From positions 1 through 49,456 of IMG/VR virus record IMGVR_UViG_3300008113_004802: DNA of 49,456 nt, one strand, 5' to 3'. The notes under the pieces are model-generated. The model was given only the letters and a program-made list of their open reading frames with translations. It made no database searches and had not been told where the DNA came from. Every line of letters begins with the position of its first letter. Position 1 is the stretch's first letter. This document shows, in pieces, positions 14,977 through 23,250 of this stretch. This DNA is from a virus. A program made the translations under genes and the position numbers.

Positions 14977-15821
14977 AGATAGCATTGTGTAGTGACTTAC
15001 ACTTAGAATTCGAAGATATCAACCTCATCAATATAGAAAATGCTGAGGTTCTTATCCTTTCAGGTGACATTATGTTAGCGGAAGATTTACATAATCATCC
15101 TCCTACTGTAGTTAGCCCATACGAATCTTATACTGAATTAGGTACAAGACAAAAAGCCGCACAACGATTCCGTAATTTTCTCAGTAGAGTAAGCAATGAG
15201 TTCCCTCATGTTGTTTATGTTGCAGGTAACCATGAATTCTATCACGGCAGATGGAATCAAAGTTTAGAACATCTACGTACTGAATGTGCCAGATATCCTA
15301 ACGTTTACTTTTTGGAACGTGAGATTAAGGTTATCAATGAAGTGTCCTTTATTGGTGCTACACTATGGACTGATTGTAATAAAAGTGACCCATTAACATT
15401 ACATGCATTATCCGACATGATGAATGATTACCGTGTCATTCGTAATGATGATTTAAATTACAGTAAATTACGTCCTGCACATACTGTAAAACGTCACCAA
15501 GAAACACTAGGTTATTTGAAAGCAGTTCTTCCTGATATTAAATACAATAAGATTGTATTTGTTGGGCATCATGCTCCCAGTGCAATGAGTACCCATGATA
15601 GATATAAACACAACGTTCATTCTATAATGAATGGTGGTTATCATAGTGAATTGAGTGAGTTCATTTTAAATCATCCTGAGATTGTATTATGGACACACGG
15701 TCACATGCATGACCCATTTGATTACATGATTGGAACAACAAGAGTGGTTTGTAATCCACGCGGGTATTTAGGGGCTGACCCGCAAGCAGAAGTTTTTAAA
15801 TTAAAATTTATTGATATATGA
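14973..15821 (+). CDS. calcineurin-like metallophosphoesterase
   Basis: All family motifs are present in order: SDLHLEF (Dx H), LSGDI (GD), VAGNHEFY (GNHE), VGHHAP (GHH) and THGHMHDP (GHxH), which together bind the dinuclear metal centre. The protein is 282 aa and soluble. Substrates of this superfamily range from nucleotides and nucleic acids to phosphoproteins; the phage substrate is unknown. A degenerate relative lies at 9.4-10.1 kb. Confidence 0.9.
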   Translation: MKIALCSDLHLEFEDINLINIENAEVLILSGDIMLAEDLHNHPPTVVSPYESYTELGTRQKAAQRFRNFLSRVSNEFPHVVYVAGNHEFYHGRWNQSLEHLRTECARYPNVYFLEREIKVINEVSFIGATLWTDCNKSDPLTLHALSDMMNDYRVIRNDDLNYSKLRPAHTVKRHQETLGYLKAVLPDIKYNKIVFVGHHAPSAMSTHDRYKHNVHSIMNGGYHSELSEFILNHPEIVLWTHGHMHDPFDYMIGTTRVVCNPRGYLGADPQAEVFKLKFIDI

Positions 15822-16525
15822 ACCATTTATTTGTTATTAGTAGTGCAATTAACACAAAGTTTGGTGTGTTTGATAGTAACCAAAGATTGCTTCAAACTTA
15901 CCGAACCTTTAAGTCGGTGTATGACAGAGTGCCAGGTGCTAGATTAGCAGTGATTGAGTCTAGCGGCTACCCTTTAGACAAGGAAATTGTTGACGCATTA
16001 CACGGAGTAGTACATTGCTTAGTCGATATGAGCAAGAGCCCTGAGGTATACAGGATTCATAGCAGTACACCTAATTGGGATATTGTAAAAAACGCATGTG
16101 AGATTATGTGTTTTAGTGAGGGGTTTAAGCTGATGGATAAAACCGGAGTGCTTGACGGTATTGATAGGATACATAAGTTGTCAGGAAGATACTTATTGAC
16201 TGATGATTTTGACCTATCTGTGTATGAGAAGTATCCAGATAAAATTATCATTACAGAAAAACTTCCCACACCATTTGGGGAACGTGTTAATATTCCACAT
16301 CAATATGTATCTAGATTATGGTCATGGCCTGTTCAACACCATGAACGAATTAAACAGTTTTATTTTGATGCTATCATTGAGTTAAAGGATCGTATTACCA
16401 ACGGAAAATATGCTGATATTGAGCACCTTATGTACCTTCTGATTCCTCAGGACCTTATACAAGAGATTCCTGTAATAGGTGTTGAAGGATTGATCGGTGG
16501 AAATAGACGTTATGTTAGAAATTAA
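15818..16525 (+). CDS. possible glycosyltransferase-like protein
   Basis: The 235-aa protein has the segment IHKLSGRYLLTDDFD, resembling the (K)xSGRY motif of small glycosyltransferase-like proteins from phages and LPS loci, and later KYADIEHLMYLLIPQDLI, a block that also recalls those proteins. There is no signal peptide or membrane segment. The call rests on motif memory only. It overlaps the phosphoesterase gene in an ATGA junction. Confidence 0.4.
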   Translation: MNHLFVISSAINTKFGVFDSNQRLLQTYRTFKSVYDRVPGARLAVIESSGYPLDKEIVDALHGVVHCLVDMSKSPEVYRIHSSTPNWDIVKNACEIMCFSEGFKLMDKTGVLDGIDRIHKLSGRYLLTDDFDLSVYEKYPDKIIITEKLPTPFGERVNIPHQYVSRLWSWPVQHHERIKQFYFDAIIELKDRITNGKYADIEHLMYLLIPQDLIQEIPVIGVEGLIGGNRRYVRN

Positions 16526-16548
16526 TGGCTATATTGCTAACAAAAATC

Positions 16549-16564
16549 GGTTACCTAGGTAACC
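16549..16564. promoter_or_regulatory. 16-bp perfect palindrome, candidate operator
   Basis: GGTTACCTAGGTAACC is a perfect palindrome ending 7 bp before the -35 of the next promoter. It has no T-run, so an operator for a dimeric repressor is more likely than a terminator. The gene it precedes encodes a helix-turn-helix protein. Confidence 0.5.
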
Positions 16565-16571
16565 ATATATC

Positions 16572-16600
16572 TTGAGATTTATTCGTAGTAGTGTTATAAT
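16572..16600 (+). promoter_or_regulatory. sigma70 promoter
   Basis: TTGAGA (16572-16577), 17 bp, TATAAT (16595-16600), 43 bp before the ATG of the helix-turn-helix gene. Confidence 0.75.
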
Positions 16601-16643
16601 TCATGTACGTTGTGAAAACAACGAAACATTTAAAAGGAAAAAT

Positions 16644-16886
16644 ATGATGATTACTAAAAGCGAACGCCTAGTACAGGCACTTTCAAAAGGTGAGCAACTC
16701 ACCGCAGCCCAAATTAAGTCACGATTTGGTATTGCTAATCCAACTGCTACTGTGAGCGATTTACGCTTGCGTGGTGGATTTGCAGTCTATGCAAACGAGA
16801 CTAAAGGTACTGTGAAGTATCGTTTGGGTACTCCTAGTCGTGCAGTGGTTGCTGCCGGCTATCGTGCATTGTCACAAACTGTTTAA
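16644..16886 (+). CDS. helix-turn-helix DNA-binding protein, 80 aa
   Basis: Upstream in-frame codons reach back to the -35 element, so the ATG at 16644, 5 bp after AAAAGGAAA, is the real start. The sequence SERLVQALSKGEQLTAAQIK SRFG followed by NPTATVSDLRLRGG reads as a winged helix-turn-helix: a tri-helical core and a beta wing (VYANETKGTVKYRL). It could be a small regulator; the palindrome just upstream is a plausible self-binding site. Confidence 0.75.
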   Translation: MMITKSERLVQALSKGEQLTAAQIKSRFGIANPTATVSDLRLRGGFAVYANETKGTVKYRLGTPSRAVVAAGYRALSQTV

Positions 16887-16905
16887 TCAACAGTAAAAGG
16901 TTTAG

Positions 16906-16922
16906 CGGGCACCTGAAGCCCG
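16906..16922 (+). terminator. weak hairpin, possible terminator
   Basis: CGGGC (16906-16910) pairs with GCCCG (16918-16922) around ACCTGAA; a run of five T begins 8 bp later. The distance makes it a poor intrinsic terminator. Confidence 0.3.
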
Positions 16923-16956
16923 TTCAAAATTTTTAATATCTGTCTAAGGAGTTTCT

Positions 16957-17469
16957 ATGAGTTTGTTTCACAAGATTATGAATAAGTTAGGCAGATACCG
17001 CCTTATCCCAGATCGTAGAACAGGTGCTGACTATATGCACCGTTATTATCTTTTTCTCAAAGACCGTATTTGTTTCCCCTTTAATGTCACATTACACAAG
17101 ATTGTTCGTAGTGATGATCCTATTATGCATGATCATCCCTGGGCTTACATAACTATTATATTGAAAGGTGGTTATTGGGAGCATACACCTGTGTTTAATA
17201 ATGATGGCAAAATTCTTACAGAATTTCAAACATGGCGTGGTCCTGGTAGTATCATTAAACGTAGTGCAGGTGAATATCACTGGCTTGAACTTGATGAAAA
17301 TGTAGGTCCTGTAACAACACTATTTTTTATGGGGAAGCAACAACGTGAATGGGGATTTTTAGTACAAACTAAAAAAGGCATACATCGTTGGATTAAACAT
17401 ACGGACTATCTAAGTGATTGGAAATCCTATCACGAAAAATATGTAGTAGCTAAGTCAAAGAAAATATAA
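16957..17469 (+). CDS. cupin-like protein, 170 aa
   Basis: HDHPWAYITIILKGGYWE matches cupin motif 1 (HxH...E) at about residues 53-70, and GEYHWLEL later matches the motif 2 His. This suggests a small double-stranded beta-helix that could bind a metal. Substrate unknown. TAAGGAGTTTCT precedes the ATG. It ends in a TAATG overlap with the next gene. Confidence 0.6.
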   Translation: MSLFHKIMNKLGRYRLIPDRRTGADYMHRYYLFLKDRICFPFNVTLHKIVRSDDPIMHDHPWAYITIILKGGYWEHTPVFNNDGKILTEFQTWRGPGSIIKRSAGEYHWLELDENVGPVTTLFFMGKQQREWGFLVQTKKGIHRWIKHTDYLSDWKSYHEKYVVAKSKKI

Positions 17470-17699
17470 TGTTCATATCACTAACAAATGCTAACGAAGC
17501 ACACAAAGGCAATAAAATTGCAATAAACATTGACCTAATTGCTACTGTTTATAACACGGCCAATCTTGTTAAAAAACAAGATGGTATTATTGAAAACGTT
17601 ACTTACGTATTTTGCCCTCCTCATGGTACATGGGAAGTAGAAGAAACAGTTGAAGAAGTAATTTCAGAATTAAATAACTATCGATGGAATAAAAAATGA
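17469..17699 (+). CDS. hypothetical protein, 76 aa
   Basis: Not recognised. The pattern resembles small phage proteins of the type ISLTNA...GNKIAINIDLIATV, a beta-rich fold with a helical C-terminus. Coupled to both neighbours by overlaps. Confidence 0.6.
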   Translation: MFISLTNANEAHKGNKIAINIDLIATVYNTANLVKKQDGIIENVTYVFCPPHGTWEVEETVEEVISELNNYRWNKK

Positions 17700-17977
17700 A
17701 TGAAGAAACTAGAGAAGTATTATTGATTCTGCAGGAAGAATGTGCGGAAGTAGCTCAAGCTATTAGTAAATGTTTTCGTTTTGGACCCGATCAAATGAAA
17801 CCAGGTAAAGATTTTACAAACATAAATATGCTAGAAGAAGAAATTGGAGATCTATTTGCTATGGTAGAGTTGTTAACTGATTTGAACATTGGTGTGACAG
17901 TTACGGGAGTTCAAACAGCTAAGATGAAAAAGTTTGAAAAACTAAAGCAGTGGTCTAATCTGGAGATTAACAAATGA
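17696..17977 (+). CDS. MazG-like nucleotide pyrophosphohydrolase
   Basis: The 93-aa all-helical protein carries QEECAEVAQAISK and EEEIGDLFAMVELL, the EExxE and ExxD metal-binding motifs of the MazG/all-alpha NTP-PPase superfamily. Such enzymes hydrolyse (d)NTPs to monophosphates and pyrophosphate, and in phages have been linked to nucleotide pool control. It overlaps both neighbours in ATGA junctions. Confidence 0.82.
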   Translation: MNEETREVLLILQEECAEVAQAISKCFRFGPDQMKPGKDFTNINMLEEEIGDLFAMVELLTDLNIGVTVTGVQTAKMKKFEKLKQWSNLEINK

Positions 17978-18318
17978 TTGAGATTATAGTGTGTTTGGTT
18001 GTAGGATATATTATCGGCAATGTGCATACAATCTGGAAGTTACGTAAGATACTAAAAGATGAAAGAATTGATATTTTACCTACTTCTATTGAATTAGAAA
18101 AATCAAAAACTCTAGTACGTAAACTGAATATAGAAGAAATAGATAACATGCTATATCTATACGATAAAGAAACGGATGATTTTATTTGTCAAGCAAATTC
18201 TATTGAAGATTTAGCAAAGTCTTGTAATGAATATAAGAACATTACTGTTGCTACGGTAATACACGACACTAAAATTTTTATCTTTACTAACGGAAAGTAT
18301 CAAGAGTATAACGGATGA
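17974..18318 (+). CDS. single-span membrane protein, 114 aa
   Basis: The first 20 residues (MIEIIVCLVVGYIIGNVHTI) form a membrane anchor, followed by a soluble acidic domain of about 90 residues ending in FIFTNGKYQEYNG. Not recognised. Overlaps both neighbours by 4 bp. Confidence 0.6.
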   Translation: MIEIIVCLVVGYIIGNVHTIWKLRKILKDERIDILPTSIELEKSKTLVRKLNIEEIDNMLYLYDKETDDFICQANSIEDLAKSCNEYKNITVATVIHDTKIFIFTNGKYQEYNG

Positions 18319-18854
18319 AAGTTAATATTAAACCTTTTCCCAAGAAAGGTGGTCGCAGAAAAATCAATGTTCAAATTGAACGACATGATACATGGAGCTT
18401 AGACCACACTCTTGCAATTATAATCTATCCTGCATTAATTCAGCTTAAAGCTACTAAGCATGGTGTTCCTAGTGGCTTAGTAGATGATGTAGGTGGGGAA
18501 GATTGGAGTCAACAAGAATGTTTTGATTTCTATAAAGAAACACACAATGAATCATGGGAAATCGCTGCCAAACGCTGGGACGAAATACTAGACAAAATGA
18601 TCTGGTCATTTCAGCAATTAGCCGAAGATGATTACTCAAAATTCTATCATCACGGTAAGGGTGAATATGATTGGTTGAAGACTGATAAACTATATCCAAA
18701 CCCTATTACAGGTAAGGATGAAGCAACTTGGCAAATGGTTGACAAGAATCCCAATGAACATTGGTATGACCATGTTGGTCATCAATTGCATGAGACACGT
18801 ATCCAAGAAGGTTTAGAACTATTTGGTAAGTATTACAGAAGTTTGTGGGATTAA
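18315..18854 (+). CDS. conserved phage protein, 179 aa, unknown function
   Basis: The pattern KINVQIERHDTWSLDHTLA and later WDEILDKMIWSFQQLAEDD is familiar from many T4-like and other phages, where no function is assigned. The protein is rich in Trp, His and Asp, and the C-terminal helix HETRIQEGLELFGKYYRSLW is well formed. Confidence 0.75.
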   Translation: MKVNIKPFPKKGGRRKINVQIERHDTWSLDHTLAIIIYPALIQLKATKHGVPSGLVDDVGGEDWSQQECFDFYKETHNESWEIAAKRWDEILDKMIWSFQQLAEDDYSKFYHHGKGEYDWLKTDKLYPNPITGKDEATWQMVDKNPNEHWYDHVGHQLHETRIQEGLELFGKYYRSLWD

Positions 18855-18855
18855 G

Positions 18856-19095
18856 ATGTTTGATAAAATGGTAGATCAATTAAGAATACAGACATTAGGT
18901 AAAGGTAAAAAAGATTTTAAGATTAGTAAACAAGAGTTTGCTGATTTTTGCAAAGAGTTTCTATTTGAACAGATTAAAGGTGAGTACAAATTAGGTGAAG
19001 CTTTTTGTAAAAAATATGACGAACCAAATTATGTACTAAGTATTTTACCCGATCATAGTGCGAAGGCACATATTAAAAAATTCTACGTTAAATGA
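18856..19095 (+). CDS. hypothetical protein, 79 aa
   Basis: An upstream in-frame start at 18823 would overlap the previous gene by 32 bp; the ATG at 18856, 1 bp after that gene's stop, is preferred. The protein is basic and helical. Function unknown. ATGA overlap with the deaminase gene. Confidence 0.6.
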   Translation: MFDKMVDQLRIQTLGKGKKDFKISKQEFADFCKEFLFEQIKGEYKLGEAFCKKYDEPNYVLSILPDHSAKAHIKKFYVK

Positions 19096-19592
19096 AACAA
19101 AAATTTATAGACTATTATATGGATATAGCTGACCTAACTAGTAAGCTAAGTTCAGCTATCAGATTAAATGTAGGTGCTGTAATCGTTAAAGGCAATAAGA
19201 TTCTAGGTACAGGTTACAACGGTATGCCAACTGGATGGACTAACGAATGTGAATATAAAGAATACATGCCGGGTGATACTTGGGATGGACAATTATATCC
19301 ATTTGAAGAATATGATAGTTCTGTAGAAAGTAATCGTAGATATCGTTTAGTTACTAAGGATGAGGTATTACATGCAGAAATGAATGCAATTGCTAAAGTG
19401 TCCGCAAGTACAGAATCTAGCGAAGATGCTACATTGTTTGTTACACATGCACCATGCATACATTGTGCAAAAGCTATCTATCAATCTGGTATCAAAAATG
19501 TGTTTTATAGAGAAGCATACAGAGATACTAAAGGACTAGAGTTTCTTGAACAAGGTGGAGTAATTGTTAACAGATACCCAACACAAGATTGA
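19092..19592 (+). CDS. dCMP deaminase
   Basis: The 166-aa protein has the cytidine/deoxycytidylate deaminase zinc motifs HAEMNAI and APCIHCAK (HAE and PCxxC). LNVGAVIVKGNKILGTGYNG matches the N-terminal dCMP deaminase signature, and the His/Cys-rich insert region between is typical of T4 Cd. It converts dCMP to dUMP, feeding thymidylate synthesis during phage replication. Confidence 0.93.
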   Translation: MKQKFIDYYMDIADLTSKLSSAIRLNVGAVIVKGNKILGTGYNGMPTGWTNECEYKEYMPGDTWDGQLYPFEEYDSSVESNRRYRLVTKDEVLHAEMNAIAKVSASTESSEDATLFVTHAPCIHCAKAIYQSGIKNVFYREAYRDTKGLEFLEQGGVIVNRYPTQD

Positions 19593-19764
19593 TCTCAATA
19601 TAGGGTACGGTGGTCTTGGTCCTATAGTGGAATGGGCTAAAGAAAACTGTACAAATAATTGGAACTATGAGATAATAGAATCAGCTGGTAAAGATGCCGG
19701 TATCTATCGTTTTTACTTTGTAGAAGAAATAGATTACATAAAATTTACATTATGGAAAACATGA
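19564..19764 (+). CDS. hypothetical protein, 66 aa, TTG start
   Basis: No ATG is in frame at the 5' end; TTG at 19564 follows GGTGGAG by 3 bp and overlaps the deaminase by 29 bp. The sequence NIGYGGLGPIVEWAKENC with YRFYFVEEIDYIKFTLWKT looks like a compact alpha/beta domain. Function unknown. Confidence 0.5.
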   Translation: MLTDTQHKIDLNIGYGGLGPIVEWAKENCTNNWNYEIIESAGKDAGIYRFYFVEEIDYIKFTLWKT

Positions 19765-20000
19765 GATACATAACTTTCTTCAGACAAAATAACGACTTCA
19801 CTGATATAATAGCCGACCCCACTATTAAAAAAGCAATAGACGAAAAGATATCATTCCTTAATCATTTGATTTTAGGTATAACTGATGATGATAAAATATT
19901 CAGCTACATTACATTAAAATACGGTGATAACATAGTCACTAACAATATTAAAGACTACAGACCTATACCACATGTAGACTATACACCCATACGTAGATGA
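19752..20000 (+). CDS. hypothetical protein, 82 aa
   Basis: Not recognised. A soluble alpha/beta protein beginning MENMRYITFFRQNNDF; it overlaps both neighbours, 13 bp upstream and 4 bp downstream. Confidence 0.6.
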   Translation: MENMRYITFFRQNNDFTDIIADPTIKKAIDEKISFLNHLILGITDDDKIFSYITLKYGDNIVTNNIKDYRPIPHVDYTPIRR

Positions 20001-20341
20001 AAATGGAAACAGTAATTCTTCAACTTCTTATCTTACTTTATATCAAACACTGGTACATTGATTTTGTTAATCAGAACGATGCTGAGATAGCTAGTAAAGG
20101 TATCTATGGTGACAAACTAGGTATATTACATAGTGCCAAGCATGGCATTCTCACAGCACTATGTGTATTTTTTGTCACTGGATATATGTATTTGATTTAC
20201 GCAATCATTTTAGGTGTGATTGACTTTGTTGCACATTATCATATTGATTGGGTCAAATCAAATTATGGTAACAATAACATCAAAACTAAAGAGTTTTGGA
20301 ATCATTTAGGATTAGACCAACTAGCTCACCAATTGGTATAA
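19997..20341 (+). CDS. DUF3307-type membrane protein
   Basis: The pattern LLYIKHWYIDF, LGILHSAKHGILTALCV, VIDFVAHYHIDWVKS and LGLDQLAHQL is the DUF3307 signature, with conserved His and Asp residues between three or four membrane segments. Such proteins are common in phages and bacteria; the His/Asp pattern could bind metal, but no function is established. It is the last gene of the plus-strand chain. Confidence 0.75.
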   Translation: MKMETVILQLLILLYIKHWYIDFVNQNDAEIASKGIYGDKLGILHSAKHGILTALCVFFVTGYMYLIYAIILGVIDFVAHYHIDWVKSNYGNNNIKTKEFWNHLGLDQLAHQLV

Positions 20342-20368
20342 AGTTCAGCGGTAATCATCTCTCCGGCG

Positions 20369-22420
20369 TTACTTTGTAGTGGCACGATAGACGCCATCCC
20401 AATCAGTAGGTAAATTGTTTTCACGTAGTTCTCCTATTCTTTCTATCATTATATCATAATAGTCATCCATATGCGAATCAAATTCACCCTTTAGTTGGTC
20501 TATCATATGCAATGCCTGATCCCATTTCTGTTCACGGTAATAATCTATCATCAAATCATGTATCTCACGTGCTGATAGATATTCTGTAATAGTACTAGGA
20601 TCAGTCTTTAATGGTGTGTAGATATTCAATCCAATTGTCTTACCCTTTACAGCAATACAATCTAACTCTAATGTAAAGATTTCATCTTTAACTTGCTCAT
20701 TAGTATTAGGACCAATGATACATAACACACCATATCCTTTAGTCTGGCCTTCTAGCCTAGCCGCAGTAGATACACTATCACCTAATACGTCATAACCAAA
20801 CTTAGTTTTAGCACCAATGTTACCGATCAATGTTTCACCTGTGTTAACACCGGCACCCATACCAACTGGTGGACGACCACTCGCTGTTAACTCTTTATTG
20901 AATTCTTCAATAGCATCAATCATTTGCATTGCAGTTATAACCGCTGTTACTGCATGTTTAGGATCGTCTAATGGTGCACCATGTACATGTAAACTTGCAT
21001 CACCGATGAACTTAATTAATGTACCATCGTTCTTTAATACAGGAACACTTAATGCAGTCATGTAGTCATTCATAATCTGTGTCAAGCCTTCAACGTCATC
21101 TCCGAATGACTCGCCTAAACTAGTGAAGCCACGCAAATCAGTCATAACAATAGATAATTCTCTACGTTCTCCTCCTAACTTAATTAGTGAAGGATCTTTC
21201 TGTAATCTTTCAACTATAGTTGGATTGACATAACTTCCAAACTGTTTCTTAATTTGTTGTTTCTGTAAGAATTCACTTACAAACTTGACAGTATAAGCAT
21301 GAAGATAAACCAAACCAATCCCAGTAACAGGGGCGGTAATATCATAGAGCCATAGATTGGATGTGAATAGATACGATGCAATAAAATGACTAGAACCAAG
21401 AACAATAATAACTGGAATAAAAGCATATGTCCACCTTGATAATAATATAACTAATAAACCTAAAGCTAGTATAGCGATAAGTTCCACACCATCAGCATAA
21501 TCAGGACGCACAATAACAACATTGTTAAGCATCGTTCCTATTATACTAGCTTGAACATCATGTGGCCATACTGATCCTTTACTTGTCGGTACAGGATTGT
21601 TTAATCCACTCGCAGTTAAGCCCACTATAACAATAGCACCACCAAAGTCTTTTGGTAGATCCATTAAACTTACTGGTTTGCTTTGTTGACTGTAATCAAT
21701 CCAAATACGTCCTAAATTATCAGTAATAATAGTACCAAACTTTGGTATACGCATTTTTTCTACACCATTCTCGTTAAGCTTAACTTGGAATGTTGTATCT
21801 CCTGCGGCCACTCTTAGTACTTCCATACTTAAACTTGGGTAGAGTTTACCATCTACACTAGCAATCAATGGGATACGTCTATTGACACCATCTATCTCTG
21901 GTAATGTATTAGCTGTACCTACACCATATGCACTGTTTTCTAATAGAGGAACGTTAGCAATGATTCCTGGATACTGAACTATTCTATCTAACCATTCAGG
22001 AGCTAATACTGCTGCACCTGGATTACGTGGAATATTCTTTGTTTTGTCACTAGGTATATTAGGAAGAATAACAGGATACTGTTTCATAATATATGCTAAC
22101 TTACCATCTTGACCACTTCTATCACTATCAGGCATTAGTACGTTGAATACAACAAGACCTGCATTACGTTTGTATAAGTCTTCTATTATTTTAGCGTATT
22201 CGTTGCGTGGTAATGGCCACTGACCATACTTGTCCAATGTTGCTTCATCTACATTGACTGTGTAGATGTTGTTTTCTGTTGGAGCTTTATTAGTGATAAG
22301 AGTATCAAAATATCTTAATCTAACTGATTCTATGAATTGAGAATCTGCTACACGAACCGAAAGAACTAGTACTAGCGTTAGTAGCGCCGACCAGGGACTG
22401 AGAATTATTTTTTTAATCAT
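20369..22420 (-). CDS. CHASE2 receptor with class III nucleotidyl cyclase domain
   Basis: The protein has an N-terminal membrane segment, a periplasmic CHASE2 domain (about residues 30-310; NVDEATLDKYGQWPLPR is typical), three membrane spans (about 310-385) and a class III cyclase domain (about 405-600). Metal-binding Asp residues are present (MTDLRGFTS and FIGDAS), as are the purine-contacting Lys (IKFIGD) and Asp (GYDVLGD) and the transition-state Arg (TAARLE). The Asn seven residues after that Asp in mammalian cyclases is Ser here (GDSVSTAAR), which may lower activity. It would make cAMP in response to an envelope signal. It lies at the end of the curli/FecR/adhesin strand. Confidence 0.9.
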   Translation of the reverse strand: MIKKIILSPWSALLTLVLVLSVRVADSQFIESVRLRYFDTLITNKAPTENNIYTVNVDEATLDKYGQWPLPRNEYAKIIEDLYKRNAGLVVFNVLMPDSDRSGQDGKLAYIMKQYPVILPNIPSDKTKNIPRNPGAAVLAPEWLDRIVQYPGIIANVPLLENSAYGVGTANTLPEIDGVNRRIPLIASVDGKLYPSLSMEVLRVAAGDTTFQVKLNENGVEKMRIPKFGTIITDNLGRIWIDYSQQSKPVSLMDLPKDFGGAIVIVGLTASGLNNPVPTSKGSVWPHDVQASIIGTMLNNVVIVRPDYADGVELIAILALGLLVILLSRWTYAFIPVIIVLGSSHFIASYLFTSNLWLYDITAPVTGIGLVYLHAYTVKFVSEFLQKQQIKKQFGSYVNPTIVERLQKDPSLIKLGGERRELSIVMTDLRGFTSLGESFGDDVEGLTQIMNDYMTALSVPVLKNDGTLIKFIGDASLHVHGAPLDDPKHAVTAVITAMQMIDAIEEFNKELTASGRPPVGMGAGVNTGETLIGNIGAKTKFGYDVLGDSVSTAARLEGQTKGYGVLCIIGPNTNEQVKDEIFTLELDCIAVKGKTIGLNIYTPLKTDPSTITEYLSAREIHDLMIDYYREQKWDQALHMIDQLKGEFDSHMDDYYDIMIERIGELRENNLPTDWDGVYRATTK

Positions 22421-22473
22421 ATGTTAGAATGTTTTCTAAGTCTGTCATTTTGTTTCCTTTATATTAAATGTGT

Positions 22474-23250
22474 TTATGTTGATGAATATCCTGCGGCTGC
22501 TAATCCAGTTCTAGCAGTACCTACACCTGCAATATCAGTACCCATAACACCGGTGTTTGATATTAGGTTGGTGATTGAAGTGGGCCCACCCCCATAACCA
22601 AATATAGCTTTATCACCACCGTAACTTGCGGCTGCGTAAGAAGCCCTTGCAGACCGGGTTTGTCCGGGACCTGTATAAGATACAAATGTAACATCAGAAG
22701 CTACTACACCTGTATTTGATACTAGATTGGTTGCGTACAATAATTCTCCTCCTTGTATAACGCCGAATCCAAATATAGCTTTATTACCACCATAACCTGC
22801 GGCAGCCAATCCCCATCTAGCTGTTCCAACTCCGGTGGTATCAGTTGCAACAACACCGGTGTTTGATACTAGGTTAGTCATTGATAGATAATTAGCTTCT
22901 GATTGGCCAAATCCATATCCAAATATGGCCTTATCACCACCATACCCTGCGGCTGCTAGGTATTGTCTAACAGTACCAACACCTGCAGTATCTGTAGCTA
23001 CCACACCTGTGCTTGATACTTTGTTGGTGATTGCGGTGTATATAAGACTTGTGGAACCATATCCAAATATAGCTTTATTACCACCATAACCTGCGGCTGC
23101 AAGATTGTATCTAGCAGTACCAACACCAGCGGTATCTGTAGCTACCACGCCAGTATTGGATACTAGGTTAGTAAGGGCTTTATTACTATAGGAAACAGTA
23201 GTACCATATCCAAATATGGCCTTATCACCACCATACCCTGCGGCTGCTAA
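22474..23250 (-). pseudogene. start-less fragment of a repeat adhesin
   Basis: The frame opens directly after stop codons and has no plausible start: the first GTG is 34 codons in, inside a repeat, with no ribosome binding site. It encodes five imperfect repeats of about 50 residues built from LAAAGYGG, KAIFGYG, TNLVSNTGVVATD and GVGTAR, a Kelch-like beta pattern. Its first codons overlap the stop of the giant adhesin gene in another frame. It looks like a detached C-terminal fibre segment that needs frameshifting or recombination to be expressed. Confidence 0.6.

Noticed and set aside
20341-20369. A terminator between the convergent DUF3307 and CHASE2 genes
   Set aside because: No hairpin with a T-run is visible in the 27-bp gap.
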